This document shows, in pieces, positions 1-13,600 of a stretch of DNA of 64,000 nucleotides. A program made the translations under genes and the position numbers. This stretch comes from Dimorphilus gyrociliatus (Eukaryota > Annelida > Polychaeta > Dinophilidae), in NCBI GenBank assembly GCA_904063045.1, contig CAJFCJ010000004.1, forward strand, positions 2,039,713-2,103,712, given 5' to 3'. Below the pieces are notes generated by a model. That model was given only the letters and a program-made list of their open reading frames with translations. It ran no database searches and was not told the origin of the DNA. Numbering within the stretch: position 1 is the first letter of the stretch; each line of letters opens with the position of its first letter.

Positions 1-92
1 CCTTTAATTTGGGATATTTTTAAATTTTTTGTTTTAAATGAATTTTAATTAAAAATTACTTTAAACTCAGCTTTTAAAAAATTACTACTCAC

Positions 93-731
93 GCTTTTGT
101 CTTTTTCGGATCGATGAATATCAATACTAGCTTCTCTGTTAAATGATTGATCTTCCGCGAAAATGTGCTTACCGCCTTTTCTGCACGTTAATTGAAACTT
201 TGACAAGCACAATATGCAAACGCTTTTCGTACATTTTGTACAAGTTAAAGTAGGCTTTGGGTGACTTTTTTCCTCTGATTCTTCAGTTTGAAAAGAGCAT
301 TTATGTTCAGTTTTCTTTTCAGTCTTCCTGACCGAAGGTAGTCTGTAATTTGACGTTGCTTTCCCTTTCCTTACAGTATCCACCAATTTCAGCATTGTTA
401 AATTGAGCGATAATTTTTCAGCTCCGAACTTTACCTTGGTCTCCCGACTACATATTGGACACTCTATTATTTTCTTCCTTTCATCGTTTACCTTTTTTTC
501 CAGACTGCTGGCGCATTTCCTGCAAAAAGTATGACAGCAGCCAAGGTTGGTAGGTTCTTTGTAAATTTGATGGCAGTATTTGCATACTATAGCCGAATTA
601 TCAAAAACTTCTCGAAAGATTGTTTTATTGTCCAGCGGAATAAGACAATTTTTTGTCACTGGATGGACAACGATTGGCTTCTCGTTCTCTTCAGTTTTTA
701 TCTTTGAATAAAATTCTGGCGAACCTTGCAT
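93..731 (-). CDS. RING finger / B-box protein, first coding exon (partial gene)
   Basis: The exon encodes 213 residues from the ATG at 731. An open frame continues to 45, but a strong donor (GTGAGT, 87-92 on the complement) ends the exon in phase 0 after residue 213, so the rest of the gene lies beyond the left edge. A C3HC4 RING is visible: C50, C53, C65 or C66, H67, C70, C73, C91, C94, as expected of an E3 ubiquitin ligase. A second cysteine cluster (C164, C167, C172, C175, C183, H188) resembles a B-box. RING followed by B-box is the TRIM order, so a TRIM-like ligase is the best reading; any coiled coil and C-terminal domain would be in missing exons. The loop before the last cysteine pair is rich in lysine and glutamate. 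The family is fairly certain, the exact member unknown. Confidence 0.75.
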
Positions 732-3700
732 AATTGACAGATATTTCCTTAGTTTTAGTTACTGTGTTGCTAAGTTCGTCTAGTCAATAGTGACAATGAG
801 TTAATCCCGTAGACTTGTTGCCTATTTATTCAATAAACTCTTTCTATTCAAAAAGTTTCGATTCGTGTGTATTTGGCCTATTATTGCAACTGTTGAATTG
901 TTTAGATATATCGCCTATTGGATCTATTGAATAAATAAGCTCTTGAGAAATTTCTACGCAATAATAATAACGAAAACAAATATGAATATTAATTTATTTT
1001 TAATATTTAATGAACTTGTTAAGTGACTATCTTGAAAATATGTATTAACAATTTAAGAGTTGAGAATTTTATCGAAGGAGACTAGCTTGAATAAATAATA
1101 TACCATCAATTTTAATGTCATTTGAATTCCCTACTGATTCTTCAATGAAGCCTATTTTTCAGTTATTTAGGTCTTGAATTAAATCGTTTTCATTCTCTTT
1201 CGTTCCTTCTATAAATATTTCCATCTTTTCCGTTCGTTCATTCTTTTACTCACCCTATCATTTACATTTTCTGTCTATCTGTCTCTCCTTCCTTCGAACC
1301 GTTTCCTTATTTTTTTATAATCTGTATATATATATATATGTATTCTGCCACCTTAGAATTGTGTTATTTCAAGGAAAAAGTTGCTAGGATAAAGAAAATA
1401 TAATCCAAGAAATGGGACAGATAGTGATGGAAATGGAAAGAGAATAGATAGAATAAAAACCAGAAACTTAAATATGCTAATTCATCTAATTCTTTAAACA
1501 AGTAAATTTGTCTTCCTAGAATAAGTCTTTTTGAGAAATGGTAAAATGGTTAGTTACCTTAAAAAGACAGAAGCATTAAACGCTTGTTAAACTATACCAG
1601 TTTTTGTAAAACAATTGTATTAATTCACATATTAATATATGCATTATGTGAATTTCTTTTCGAGGAAAAATAGCTTTCCCTCCAATGGAATACTGTATGT
1701 GATACAAGTTTAGCTTAAATGCTACTGTCGTTTGCTTCCAAATACAATAGTAAATATCAAGCTACTTCGGCTATATGAAGTTATTATGTTTAGGCTCATT
1801 TACTAAAGATAATTAGGTAATGGAATTGACACCTACGCTAAAGGCCTCTTTTAATGGCCCATAGGCCTAAAAAAGCTTAAAGGTAAATAAAATTTTGGCT
1901 GAACAATAAAGTGAAGCTATTGAATAATGTAACAGAATTTGTAAATTATTCATTTTGTCATAAAGAAGATTTTCAACTAGATTTATGCAGACAGAGTGAA
2001 AAAGTGTGAATAATCGTACTTGACATAGACTTCCTAACTAATGTATCATTGAGTCAGTATACATTTAAATTTTTGGGACAATTTTCCACTGTTTATTCAA
2101 AACATGCAAACTATGTTCATAAAACACTTATTTCGTATGATATAGAGGATTATTTACAAACCGAGGATGCTTTATGAAAAGTCTTTTATATCAATATGAA
2201 AATTGATTGTTTTATAACATAATCATTTAATAGAAAAAACAAAATTATAAAAGAATAAAATCTAGATAATAAATTTAATTTTCCAAAAAATTGCTTAAGG
2301 TGCATCCTGCATCGTGACAAGCGTAGGCAGCTTTCTTAGAGGGCAATAGCAAATAAAAACAATACAAAATTCTACACAATTTCTTAATGATAGCGTGAAC
2401 AAATATTTTTTATTATATATATCTTAAAATTTAGTTTATCTTTTAAAACTTCAAATTACAGCTAAAGGAAAATACATTGTAATTTTATACTTTTTATGAT
2501 AAGTATATGCTATGTCTACAGTATACAGCAATAATATACAGTATATATATATACAGTATATATATATATTTTAGCTAAATTATCTCTTTTGTTCTATCTT
2601 CTTCAACTGCTGTTGTATGTATAATAATATTTATATATAGAATATACTATGCAAAAAATTCCTTTCTTAAGATGAACACTTAAAATTTGGACAAAATAAT
2701 TCCTGGACGGATGTAACCGTGGCACAAATGTGTCAGCAATAATCGGATCTGTAATGATGAACGGTACAGATCAGATGTTTGCTTCACTGCTAAAGATTGT
2801 TTATATCGATTAATTCTTTATATATTACTTAAGAAAACGCATGTAAATCTTATTGAGAAAAGCTTAACTATAGTAAAGAAAAGTATTTATGTACATTAAA
2901 CTATAGTCAAACGTAAAAAAGGAAGAAAACCTAAAGTTTCATTGAGATAGTAATGTTTGAAATAAGATGCAATACTAACACTTTTTAAAAGAAATAATAG
3001 AAAACCAGACTAAGGATATTTAGTTATACATCAGTATTAATATTTCTTATACCATTATATTGTATACAAGCAATATATTATATATATATATATATATGTA
3101 TACAGTATATATATTAATGCAATACGTACAGACAAGAATATATATAAGGATATTAAATATGTATAATTATTATATTATTACTCGTTTTCTTTATTTCAAT
3201 TTATCAATTTTAATATATATATTTTCATCGATCAGTATAAACTTTTCTTGATTTAATCTCTTTCTCTACCTAAACTGATTTCAGAGATAAATTGAGGGAT
3301 GTACCATAAAAAAAGTTATTCCTTTTCTTTTTAGCATTTATTCTTTTTTTCTCTCATTCTCTTCTTTACGTTTCCTTTCTGGTCTTTTCTTTGGCCTTTC
3401 TATCTGTTTCTGTTTCTCTGTTTCTCTGTCTCTCTCTCTCGCTCTCTCTCAAACCTGCTCTCTTTTTTTTCGCTTTCGCCTCCTCTCCTTTACTGCCAGT
3501 ATCTCTTTATCTCCATCAAATACCAGATGTTTTGTTAATTTATTAGTTTCTACAAAGATCAAAATTTCGTCTGATTAATGTTATAAGATTAGTGCAGAAA
3601 TTTCCTGTTTCTTATCGTATTATTTATTCTTAAAATTAACATTAAAACTATTTTGTGAAAACATAATTTTCTGTTCTGTTTCTTATCTGAGAGTCTTCAA

Positions 3701-6040
3701 TTTATATATGTATATATATACTGTATATTGGCAAGGGAAATTATTCATAACCATGTATATATAGACTGTATAGTCCTTGTGAGAAAAAATATGTCATGTC
3801 TGCAAAACAAGTAACGCTGACCAATTGTCTTAATGAAAACAAAAGCAAAGGAACTTTAAAAGTTTACAAAGATTCTAGTATTCGAATGCAAATAGAAAAG
3901 ATGAAGACAAAAATACTGTTAAAGCCTAAAAATGGGCTAAAAAAATAAAAGAAAGATTGGCTTCTATTTTTAGACAATTATTAATATTGTATGTATTCAA
4001 TAGAGTAACAATTTGTTATTCACAGGATATATCCATAAAGCCTTGTTGAAACTAGCATTTGGTGAAAAGATGTAAAGATAAGGCATATTTACGTTATACG
4101 CATGCATAATTAGGCAGAGAAAATCCTTCGAAAATATATTTACGCACCGCCACCCAATTGGGACGTCTAAATAATGGCTAAGGAACAAAAGAAACGAAAA
4201 CTGCATTAGACGCTCATCCGACCGTTTATAATCAGAACTGTTTCAATTTTTACTCTCAAATAGTCAAATATTATCTAAATTATTTTAAGATGGTTATCAA
4301 TTAACTTTGTTGTTTTTTTAACTTTTCACTTACTAACCTGCATTGTTTAAAGAGGAAACAAGTCAATTCACTTTATATCACAAGCTGTGTTGTTTTTTTT
4401 TCTTCTATATTGAGATTTCACAGGGAAAGTAAAAGACAAAGAAGAAGACAAGAAGTAATGATAAAAATGATGAATCGACACATTTAAAGATTTTACTCAA
4501 AGTTAAGGCAAATGGAGGAAAGCAAGCTTATCCGTGTAAAAAGTTATTATCAATCGAAACTTCATTAAAAGAGTTCTTGTTGTCTTTCTCCTACTCTGCC
4601 TAGTACAGCATAAAGAGATTATGGCTTCTCATAAAGACTCATAAACAAGACAATGAATTTGTTTTGCAGCAAAAAATGGCCAGTATATCGTTTAGTTTAC
4701 TGAAAGGCTAGTAAAGTTACTTATAAGTTACATATAATGAAAAAATTTCTTCTAAAATAGGAGAATAATAATTAGTAAGACAGTCAGCTAACAAAATCAC
4801 GCCCTTGTCCTAGATTTTGTACTAATATACTCTTTCTCTTCGAGTCAAATATCATATTACTTTATCCTTGGTGACATTTTCATACAGTCCAAAAAAGAAT
4901 ACCTAAGAAAAGCGTATATTTGAAGTAATATACAATATACTGTACATAAATTTTATGTATATATTATCTACATTTTTGTAAATACATGCTGTATATTCAT
5001 GCTGTACATTTTTAAGTATATCTAAAATTTAAAGGGTTTACAGCTTATGTGAATGCAGCATAAGGTATATAGAGAAAAAGAAATTCTAGAAGGAGAAGGG
5101 AAACTGAGTAAATTAATGTCTAAGCATAGTTAAATACAGTATAAACGTAGGTATGTAGTAGCAACCGCTCATCTTGTTTACCTATTACAGCCAAAAAAAT
5201 ATTCAGAACTATACATTCTTTATTTTCTACACTTGATTCTATTTTTGTAGGCAAATCGGAGAAGGCTCTTTTTATTTTCACGGTAAACAAAAAATACTAA
5301 TATCATAAATGAAGTATTATTTCTAGGAAACTAAAAGGTTCATTTAAGGCCTTATGTCTCGTATCTAATACAGTTTTACTACAACTCCTTAATGATCGTT
5401 TAGCGTCCATAATTATAAAAAAAAATAGACGGAAGAAAGAGGGAAGAAAAAGTAAATGAGGATGAAAAAGCAAGTAAATAATGATTGATAAGAAAAGAAA
5501 GAAATTATATAATAAAAATGATAGGATAGATATAAAGAAAGGAATTTAAACTAAAACAAAACAAAAACAAATAAATAATTTTTCTTATCCAATTTCCTGT
5601 TCTCTTATCTTATCAAGAGAAAAGAATTTTTATGAAGAGTAGAAAAATATGTTTACTAAGAAACAAGAAAGGAAAGAAGACAGTGTGTAATATATATATT
5701 TTTATATTTATATATATTTTGATAGAGCTAATGAAGATAAATTAGTAAACAGAATTAAAAGATAATTACGAAATTGTATGTAAACTATCCTCAGATTTTC
5801 TCTCCTTCTATCCGTCTATCTGTCTTTTTCTCTTGTTTTCCTCTAACTTTTTTCTATTTTTTGGCATATTTTTTCATTTCTCTTTAGTTTTATTCATGCT
5901 ATTTTATTTTTCGCCTTTGCTTTTGAAATGAATTGAGAAAAAAGGGAAACATTTACTCGGTTGATAATTTATTAAAAACCCATAAACGTTTTTAAATGAA
6001 TTATTAATGCTTCGTAATAGAGAGACAGAAATGTATAAAG

Positions 6041-6081
<41 letters not shown>

Positions 6082-6448
6082 CTATATATATGTATACAGT
6101 ATAAAGGAATATATTAAGCCTAATTTTTCACTTGTTAATTAACCACTTGGAAGAAATAGAAGAAATAGGTCGGCGTACAATTACAAATATATTCTATATC
6201 CGTCTTGTTTACGTCATCCTTTGATGAGGAATATTCAAAAATATTAAATCGTATCCTTCAGTGAACATACTCTTATGTTCAAGAATAAATATATTTAAAC
6301 AATATTAATTATTAAACTAGTATATCAGTTTAATTAGTTGTTCTTAATAAAGAATGTGTCTTATCAATAAATTCGAGTATAGCAGCTTGAAAACAAAAAG
6401 CTATTGAAGCTTAGTGCTCCAACATTTCTATTTCACATACATATTTAC

Positions 6449-6481
<33 letters not shown>

Positions 6482-7400
6482 TTCTTTTTATATCTTATCC
6501 CTATACAATTATAAGATTTAATAGAGAAATTACACAAGGGTTAGAATTAGGTCCTCTTTTTGTTTTTCTTCATACCCTCTTCACATTCCCTATATATCCT
6601 CTATTACTCGAAAGCAAATTGATGTAACGTAATATTAATTGGAAACATTTTCCATGTTTTTTCAATTTAAAATCATAAATTCCAATAAAAGAATGATAAG
6701 GGAAAGGAGAAGTTCTCTAATTCGTAGTTTAATATAATGAATTCTGTTTCTTTTCCTTACATTTTCTCGTGTAACGTTTTGTATTGCTTTAAGCTATTGT
6801 ATTTTGTTTCTGTGTCAATCTGCATACTTTTAAGGCATAAAATATACTGTATTACGGTTCTTTTTGAGTTTTGAATTAGCATTACTTCGTTAATTAACTT
6901 TAAAAAATCTTAAGAAGTTTTATTGATAAAAAAGTTCCTCTATGCTTAAGCAAAGGATTAGGTTTTTTGTATTTTAGATCAATATTTAATTACTAATTTA
7001 ATAATAATTGTAAATACGCTACAACAGGATTAGGCTGAAAATACGAAATGTCTATTCGCTAAAGTTGAATGAAAAAACAGAGAGAGAAAAGACAGAAATA
7101 GAAATTCTTCACGATGGAGATGGAAGAATTGCTTTATTTCCCTATTATGGAAAAGTTTGCTATCTTTACCCTCTTAAGTATATCATCAAAAAAGGACAAG
7201 GTTAACACCCAAGATATCTCTGTGTTTTACTTTTGGGACGGTAATTGACCATATTTAAATCCTGAACTAGATTATAAGACAATTGAAGGATAAAAAAAGT
7301 TGAATTGTTACAATATTCGTAAACCAGAAGCTTAGATTAGTAAACGTTATCTAGATTGCTACCACTGACAAACTCCTTTCCTATTAACTGTTTATCGACA
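732..7400. other. AT-rich spacer
   Basis: No gene is supported here. The stretch just right of 731 should hold the RING gene promoter. The rest is AT-rich DNA with (TA)n tracts near 2537-2570, 3078-3120, 5690-5720, 6040-6095 and 6450-6480, and a pyrimidine-rich block at 3340-3490. On the complement, 2640-2750 has a good acceptor-like run followed by about 22 open codons that may be a terminal exon, but nothing joins to it. Confidence 0.5.
6042..6082. repeat. (TA)n microsatellite
   Basis: About 20 uninterrupted TA units, followed by a TATACAGTATA motif at 6093-6103. It is one of the longest pure TA runs in the window. Confidence 0.9.
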
Positions 7401-7429
7401 CTGTCAGACGTTACTTTCCTAATTATTCT

Positions 7430-7611
7430 GATGCGTTTGACGACGCATCGACGGCGTCGATCGTGGATCGGTTCGTTTATATGATTTGACATCCGGCGGC
7501 CAAATTCCTTGTCTTTTCACTGTCAAATTACTTGTAGACGCTTTTGCGTTGAATATTTGGTTACGCTGTGAAATGCTATGTCTCTTATCAAGTAACAAAT
7601 TGCTTTGGTAG
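7430..7611 (+). promoter_or_regulatory. GC-richer island ending in a donor; candidate non-coding first exon
   Basis: A pocket near 7437-7512 is much richer in C, G and CpG than its surroundings, with an imperfect inverted repeat (CGACGC...GCGTCG). It ends at a GTAAGA donor (7612-7617). No long reading frame crosses it. It could be the 5' UTR exon of a plus-strand gene, perhaps the GPCR at 18.3 kb whose ATG follows a splice acceptor directly. This is inference from composition and one splice motif. Confidence 0.3.
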
Positions 7612-8340
7612 GTAAGAAACTTGGAAATTCGCTTTGATTTTCATCTCTCAAGGTTATTTTTTAGGGTTTGAGAGTCCAACTTCCTCTTCCCAGGAATTTT
7701 ATTCTATTTCCTTATTTACTATTCTCTAGATATATTTACATAAATACCTCTTTTATTGTATCAGTTTAAAAGTTTGATCGACTTTCTATTAACGATTTTC
7801 TACTCTAACAGAGATAATAATTGAATTACTACTACCAGTTTTAGTAACAAGTTTTTAACTGTTTCTTGAAATTGAATAAACAAAAGATTGTTTTATAGGT
7901 AAACAAGACAAGTGTGATATGTTTATTGAAAATATAATAGGGCAGAGAGGAAATTGGTCTAGATTTTTCTCCTTTTCATTTAAATATAATAGTAGCAATA
8001 ATAATTTATTAAAATACAAGTAATATTTAATATATAATTTCTTCAATTTTACTGTTTATCTTTCGCACTTAGTTTTTGAGGCACTAGTCTGCTTATTAGT
8101 AACCGTAATTAACAAAGTAGAAAAAGGATTCATCTTGTCCTTGACGTTCTATGCAAATCTTTAATACCTGTTAAACGAACGCCAATGCTATGTATTACAT
8201 AAAAGTCAGCGGCTTACTTAAGGCGAAAGGAGGTGTGGGAAATTAGCTTTCGGTAGTTCGGAGGTATACTTAGAAATGACACTCGCCCAATAGGCCTGCA
8301 CAAATCTATTCTTTCCTTCAATAATGATCCAATTTAAAAG

Positions 8341-8424
8341 ATGTCACGAGTGAAGAGGCAGGAGACCATGGTTTATATTACAGGCTTTTTTATAATTGTT
8401 ATTACGTTTCTGAATGCCATTTGA
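8341..8424 (+). CDS. Possible 27-residue micropeptide or short exon
   Basis: The ATG at 8341 opens 27 codons. A basic start (MSRVKRQETM) is followed by a hydrophobic stretch of about 14 residues. A second in-frame ATG lies in a good context (gagaccATGG). The block from 8200 is GC-richer than its flanks. A frame this short arises often by chance, so this is only a candidate. Confidence 0.2.
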   Translation: MSRVKRQETMVYITGFFIIVITFLNAI

Positions 8425-9085
8425 CCTAACTAAATCCGAATCGTAGATCATTTGATCCGAAGGAATGGAAATTATATTACCCCCTCCCCCCCACTTCGAA
8501 TCTCCTTCTATCTTTACATTTCGTGTGTTTTACGCCTTAGTAATTCAGCAAATAAAAATATTTCAGAGGTGAAAAGCACAGAGAATAAATATTTTAATTG
8601 TATTTAAGTTTAATAGAAAAGTTTAAGTAACTTCTTATCAAAAGTTTACAAAGTTTTAGGGACTTTATTCCTTCCATCGAATTATTGTTGATAATTTAGT
8701 ACCATTTTTCTATGAAAACTATTTAGTCTGAGGTAATATCGTTCTACTATTCTTTCTTTTTTTTGCAGAGTTTCCTGTCAAACTGTACCACACTATCTAC
8801 TATTATAGAGTTGTATATTGTACAGTATTAAATAATAATAAAATTTTTAAACAAGTTAGAAAGATACTTATCAGCGAGTTTATTTAAATTGAAGATAAAA
8901 GTGTAAAAGTAATGAGTACAAAGTTAATAAATAGCGTATTTAATTTCTTTTGCTATAAGAGATTATATATTTCTGTAGGAGTTTTGAAATATTAACAAAG
9001 ATTTAGATTGTTCTGTCTTCTGGTTTCACCTGAAAACCTTGTAAAGAATCAGTATGATGTATTATAAAAGTTCATAAGTCTTTAG

Positions 9086-9281
9086 CTGTGAAGCATCCAG
9101 GGAAAAGTCAATCGAGGAATATAATTTGTATGCTGCTCGAAAGAGAACCCGGAGACCAATTATTTACTCTTATGCAGACGGAGCATGCTCTTTTGAAACT
9201 GAAATAGTGTTAATGAATTCATTTGCTTATTGCTTTTACCATTATATAATTACAATGATAATTACCAAACAGGCATTGTAA
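9086..9281 (+). other. Candidate internal coding exon, unidentified
   Basis: After an acceptor-like TCTTTAG (9079-9085) one frame stays open for 65 codons. Its first 40 look coding in composition (rich in E, R, K and A with mixed codons, including the run EKSIEEYNLYAARKRTRRP), while the last 20 drift into low-complexity hydrophobic residues. The true exon may end at a GT near 9208. No partner exon was found and the family is not recognised. Confidence 0.3.
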
Positions 9282-10499
9282 CTACACAGTAATTAGTAGA
9301 GAATTATTGAAATCCTCATTAGGTTGTTATTATCTTTTATTTTCTAATTTAATATGCCAAAATAAGATTTTCAAAAAGTCAATAACCTTGGTATCTTTTT
9401 TAAAGAGACGATTATGGCGAATTTTAGAAATATTTCCGGTACTAAGCTCTTTATTTCTACACAGATATGTTTGTTCTAATACAGTACCCTAGAATTCTAT
9501 TTATTCATAAATACGTAGTGTAAAACTTGGTAAATTGTCTCTTTGTTTTTTTTCCTTATACAAGCAGAACGGAAAACCGTATATAGTCTAAATTGAATAG
9601 TAGGTGCATAATATGTTATATCTACAATATACATGTATATATATATAGAAAAAATGCAGTACAAAAATATAACTTTACCATATAAAGGATTTTTCATATT
9701 ACATAAGACATGTATGAATATATATGTATATTAATATACTGTATATATATATATATATTTATGTGTGCCTGCTCTAAATATAGGCTGTTAAAAATTATAA
9801 TAATAATCATTTCAAAGATAATTACATAAAATACTTTTGTATAGATCTCTATCATTGTAGGGGTAAAAAAATCTAAAAAATGATCATGAAATTTTTAACG
9901 AATGCGTAGTATAGAGAGGGGAAGCTATTTTATACATATTCTGGGATATAAATGTATTTATATAGAATAAATATAGTTTGATTATAAGCAAGAAGAAAAA
10001 AAAATCACTTTGCAGTATATTAGAATCATAATTGAAATTTATTTTATCTTGGAAAAGTTGTGAAAGGAATTATTCTATTTTTCCTTTCAATTATATACAT
10101 TATCTATATAAATTTTCAAGTAATATATACTTTATTCTGTTTAGCGAATTGAATACTTTTCTTTCTCTTCAAAACGGAAATATTTGTCTTTATTTTCCAT
10201 TATTATTTTTGCTGTACATTCTTGTTTTTCTTATTTATGGAATATTCAAATGAGAAGAAAAATCTCTGGCTTTGTATATGAAAGAACACGTAAAATAAAC
10301 TCAAGAAAAAAATTGAAAAAAGGGACGACGTCTTAAAAAAAAAGTAGAAAAAATAGTTTTTTCACTTTTCCAGTTTAGCTTTTTTCTAGTAAAGAAAGTT
10401 GATCTATTAAGCAAGTGTCAAATTTTGATTATTAGTCCTTAAAACATAATTAAATTTTTTACCAACATCAGTTCTCTAATAGAGCCATAACAAAAGCAA

Positions 10500-10643
10500 A
10501 CTAAAGGTTTGTCGCGAAAGAAAGGTGCCAATACACCTATAGGTGTCGCTCCGGTATGTAAAGAACGAACGCAGTGGACGTCAGAAGAGCGAAGCAGTGA
10601 ACTACTACTCTAACTGAAAATATAAACGATACATTTTTAAGCG
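10500..10643 (+). promoter_or_regulatory. GC-richer block ending in a donor; candidate 5' UTR exon
   Basis: This block contrasts with the surrounding DNA and carries a partial palindrome (ACACCTATAGGTGT, 10532-10545). It ends at a GTACGT donor (10644-10649). There is no usable ORF. Like the island at 7.4 kb it may be an untranslated first exon for the GPCR at 18.3 kb, which would imply an intron of about 7.6 kb. Confidence 0.3.
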
Positions 10644-10649
10644 GTACGT

Positions 10650-13600
10650 ACAAATTTTTTTAACTTTTATAAATTAAATGGAATATTTTGACTAAAACTA
10701 GCTAATTTATTACTTTATTATCATTTCTCTTTATGATCTAAATCATCTTTTTCTACTATTAATTAAATAAATGGAAAAAGAAGTATCATATTTACCACCA
10801 AAGTTTAGTATTTTCCTTAGAAATAACTATATCTTAATCAATAGGGAAAATATTCATTTCTAGACATACGATGAGTATGTAAAAGAAAATTAAAGCAGGT
10901 GTATGTAATGATATACAGTTGTACATGAGCCTTTTCCTACTATTTACAGGTAGGACTAGTTTATGATGTTTGTCAACCAAATCGGTTTTGTTTATAAAAT
11001 GATATGGAACATGTTGTATGAAGTTTTCTCAGAAGGCCTAATGGGAAACTGAATACGATATAATTTAATAGTTCTCTCCTTGCTGTTTTCTTTTTATTCA
11101 AGAAAACTTTTCAATAAAAGTTGATTTTATATCATTATCTTTTATCTACTAACCTCTTTACAATTATGTTACAAATATTCATTTATTGAATATTTAACAG
11201 CATAGAGTTTGACGAGTTTGTCATTTCTTCAATATAACTGTAATTAAATCTTAGACCTACAAATTACCTAAGCATTACCAGTAACCGTAATAGTAATTGG
11301 ACTTTATTCAAACAAATTGAAAACTCTTAGATAAACAAAGAAATTGTTAAAGAGTTTATAACCTAAATTATATAATATATATATAACAAATAATTTTTGA
11401 AATAAATTAGGTCAGACTTAATTAAATAGGTTTTTTTTGTTGTAGTAAGTAGTATTTTCATATTAAAGTAATAAAAAGATAAAAACAAAAAAGGGACATG
11501 CGAAGTAGTTATCTTATTGATAAAAAGGAAATAAAATCATTTTAAATTATTTATTCTATAAAAGAAAATTCTAGGAAATCCAAAAAAGAGGAAGGTTCGA
11601 TGATTGAAGAAAAATGTGAATTATCAATATCTAATAGGATTCTCAAAGGTCCTACAACATACTGTACTTTCGGACCGGTTGATTATATTATTTTATATAA
11701 AGATTAATTGATCCAAAGTAAATGGAATAAGCACTGGAGAAACTATAAGGGTAATAGAAGAAATACATTATTCTCTTGACATTAATTTTCCGAGAAAGTA
11801 ATATAGTTAAATAAACGTATTACATCTTAATCTTAATAAAAATCCCTATATACAGTAGTTTACCTATAAAAATTTATTATAACACGTGATTGCTTCTTAA
11901 GATATTTAATCAATTTGCTCATAAATGTTTAATTAATTCAAAATCATTATCATGATTATAACTACCTCTTTTACTACCATAAATCAATTATATTGGTTTT
12001 TATTATGACCCACTTTCTGTTCATCCTAAACCACTGTTCCCACTCTCATATTTTCGTGTCTCTCTCTTCCTCCCTCCCTTCCTCCTTCCCATATTTCATG
12101 CCTCTCTCTCTTTCACTATTATTGTTTAGCTTTTCTCTCTCCCCATATGATAAATGGAATGATAAATATAGATAAAAAAAAGAGATAGAAAAGAGAAAGG
12201 GTATGGGCAAAAGGCCAAAGGGGATGAAAAGTAGAAAGACAGGATAATTTATTAAAGTTAATCCTTATCTTATTTGTATTTCTAATATTTATAATCAAAT
12301 CAATCAATGCGAGTTAACGTCTAGTAATAATCTTAATACGGTTTAATACTATCTTTTTGGCTTTGTCAAGATTTTAATACTGGTTATATTTAAGCAAAAC
12401 ATAGCTTTGATTGCATTATGTGATAATTCAACTAAACACCTTTCATCTTTTGTTAGTATTACATTAGCCTTAGCCTTAATAACTTTTACTTTAGTTGGAA
12501 AAATACAGTAAAAGGTATTGGTTACCTCCCCTTTACCCTTTATTACCAATTCAAATAGAAAATGAATCATAATCGCGTCCATTCTAATACTACTGATGAA
12601 AAAAGTCAACTTTTAGATAACTCCGTCAATTAACTATGTAAAGTAAGCAATAGCTTCGCCTATAATAAATATTTAAAGTAAATGAAAGAAAACAAAGAGA
12701 TTAAAGGAAATAGTATACCTTCCAGTCACGATTTTTAGACCCTAACGGCTTTTCTTGACATTTTCGAATGCTCCATTAAAGGAAGGTCAAAAGAACGGCT
12801 TAATTAGGCCCAGGAGGTTAAAAAGTAAAAAGAATGTTTAAAAAAAATGAGAAATTATAACTGAAGTAAGTGAAAAAGACAAAAGAGGCGAAAAAACTGA
12901 ATAATCGGGAGAAGGAAAACTAAAATACTATTATAAGTATCATCTATATAAGCAATATAGCTTATTTATATCATGTACATTTGGCACATTATATGGCAAT
13001 AAATTGTACGAGCTTAACATAGAAGAGTTTCCATTTAGCATTGGACTGTAATGTATACAACTTTTTGTAAAGTGGCTCGAATTATATCAATAATTAGATC
13101 AATATTTAGCTTTAGAGAAACAAGGGATCCATATCTATGTTTAATTTGGTTCATTTTTCGCAGGAATCGTATGCATATAGCTTTATACTTTTTCAATATT
13201 ACTTTTACAAAAAGGTTGTAAATGTTTGCAAGGAAAACAGTTTTATCCCTTAACTTTAATAAGGATAGCTCGTTTTTAACGTAAATTAACATTCTCTAAT
13301 CGTTTTAACTCTATAAACAGTGCTAAAAAGTATTTTGTTCATTAGCCCTTAAAAATAAATTCACTACATAGCTGTTATAATATCAATAAGAATCTTTAAT
13401 AGAATATCTATATAGGTCCGGAAAGAGAATTATTGAATTAAAAAGATACTAAAGTCCTTGTTAATTTTTGCCTTGTGAAGGAGAGAAAAAAATCACATTA
13501 GCAGAACACGAATCAATTTATTTAGACAAGAATAAGCTGGTTTATTGTCTATCATCAATAGCTTAACCAATACATCGTATTTCATCTTCCCAATAGTAAA

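Noticed and set aside
7437-7465. GC-rich inverted repeat as a structured RNA
   Set aside because: Arms are only 6 bp with mismatched flanks; too small to call an RNA gene.
12349-13292. Complement frames of 86 and 85 codons
   Set aside because: Non-ATG starts, composition like random AT-rich sequence, no domain or splice sites; a decayed element cannot be excluded.
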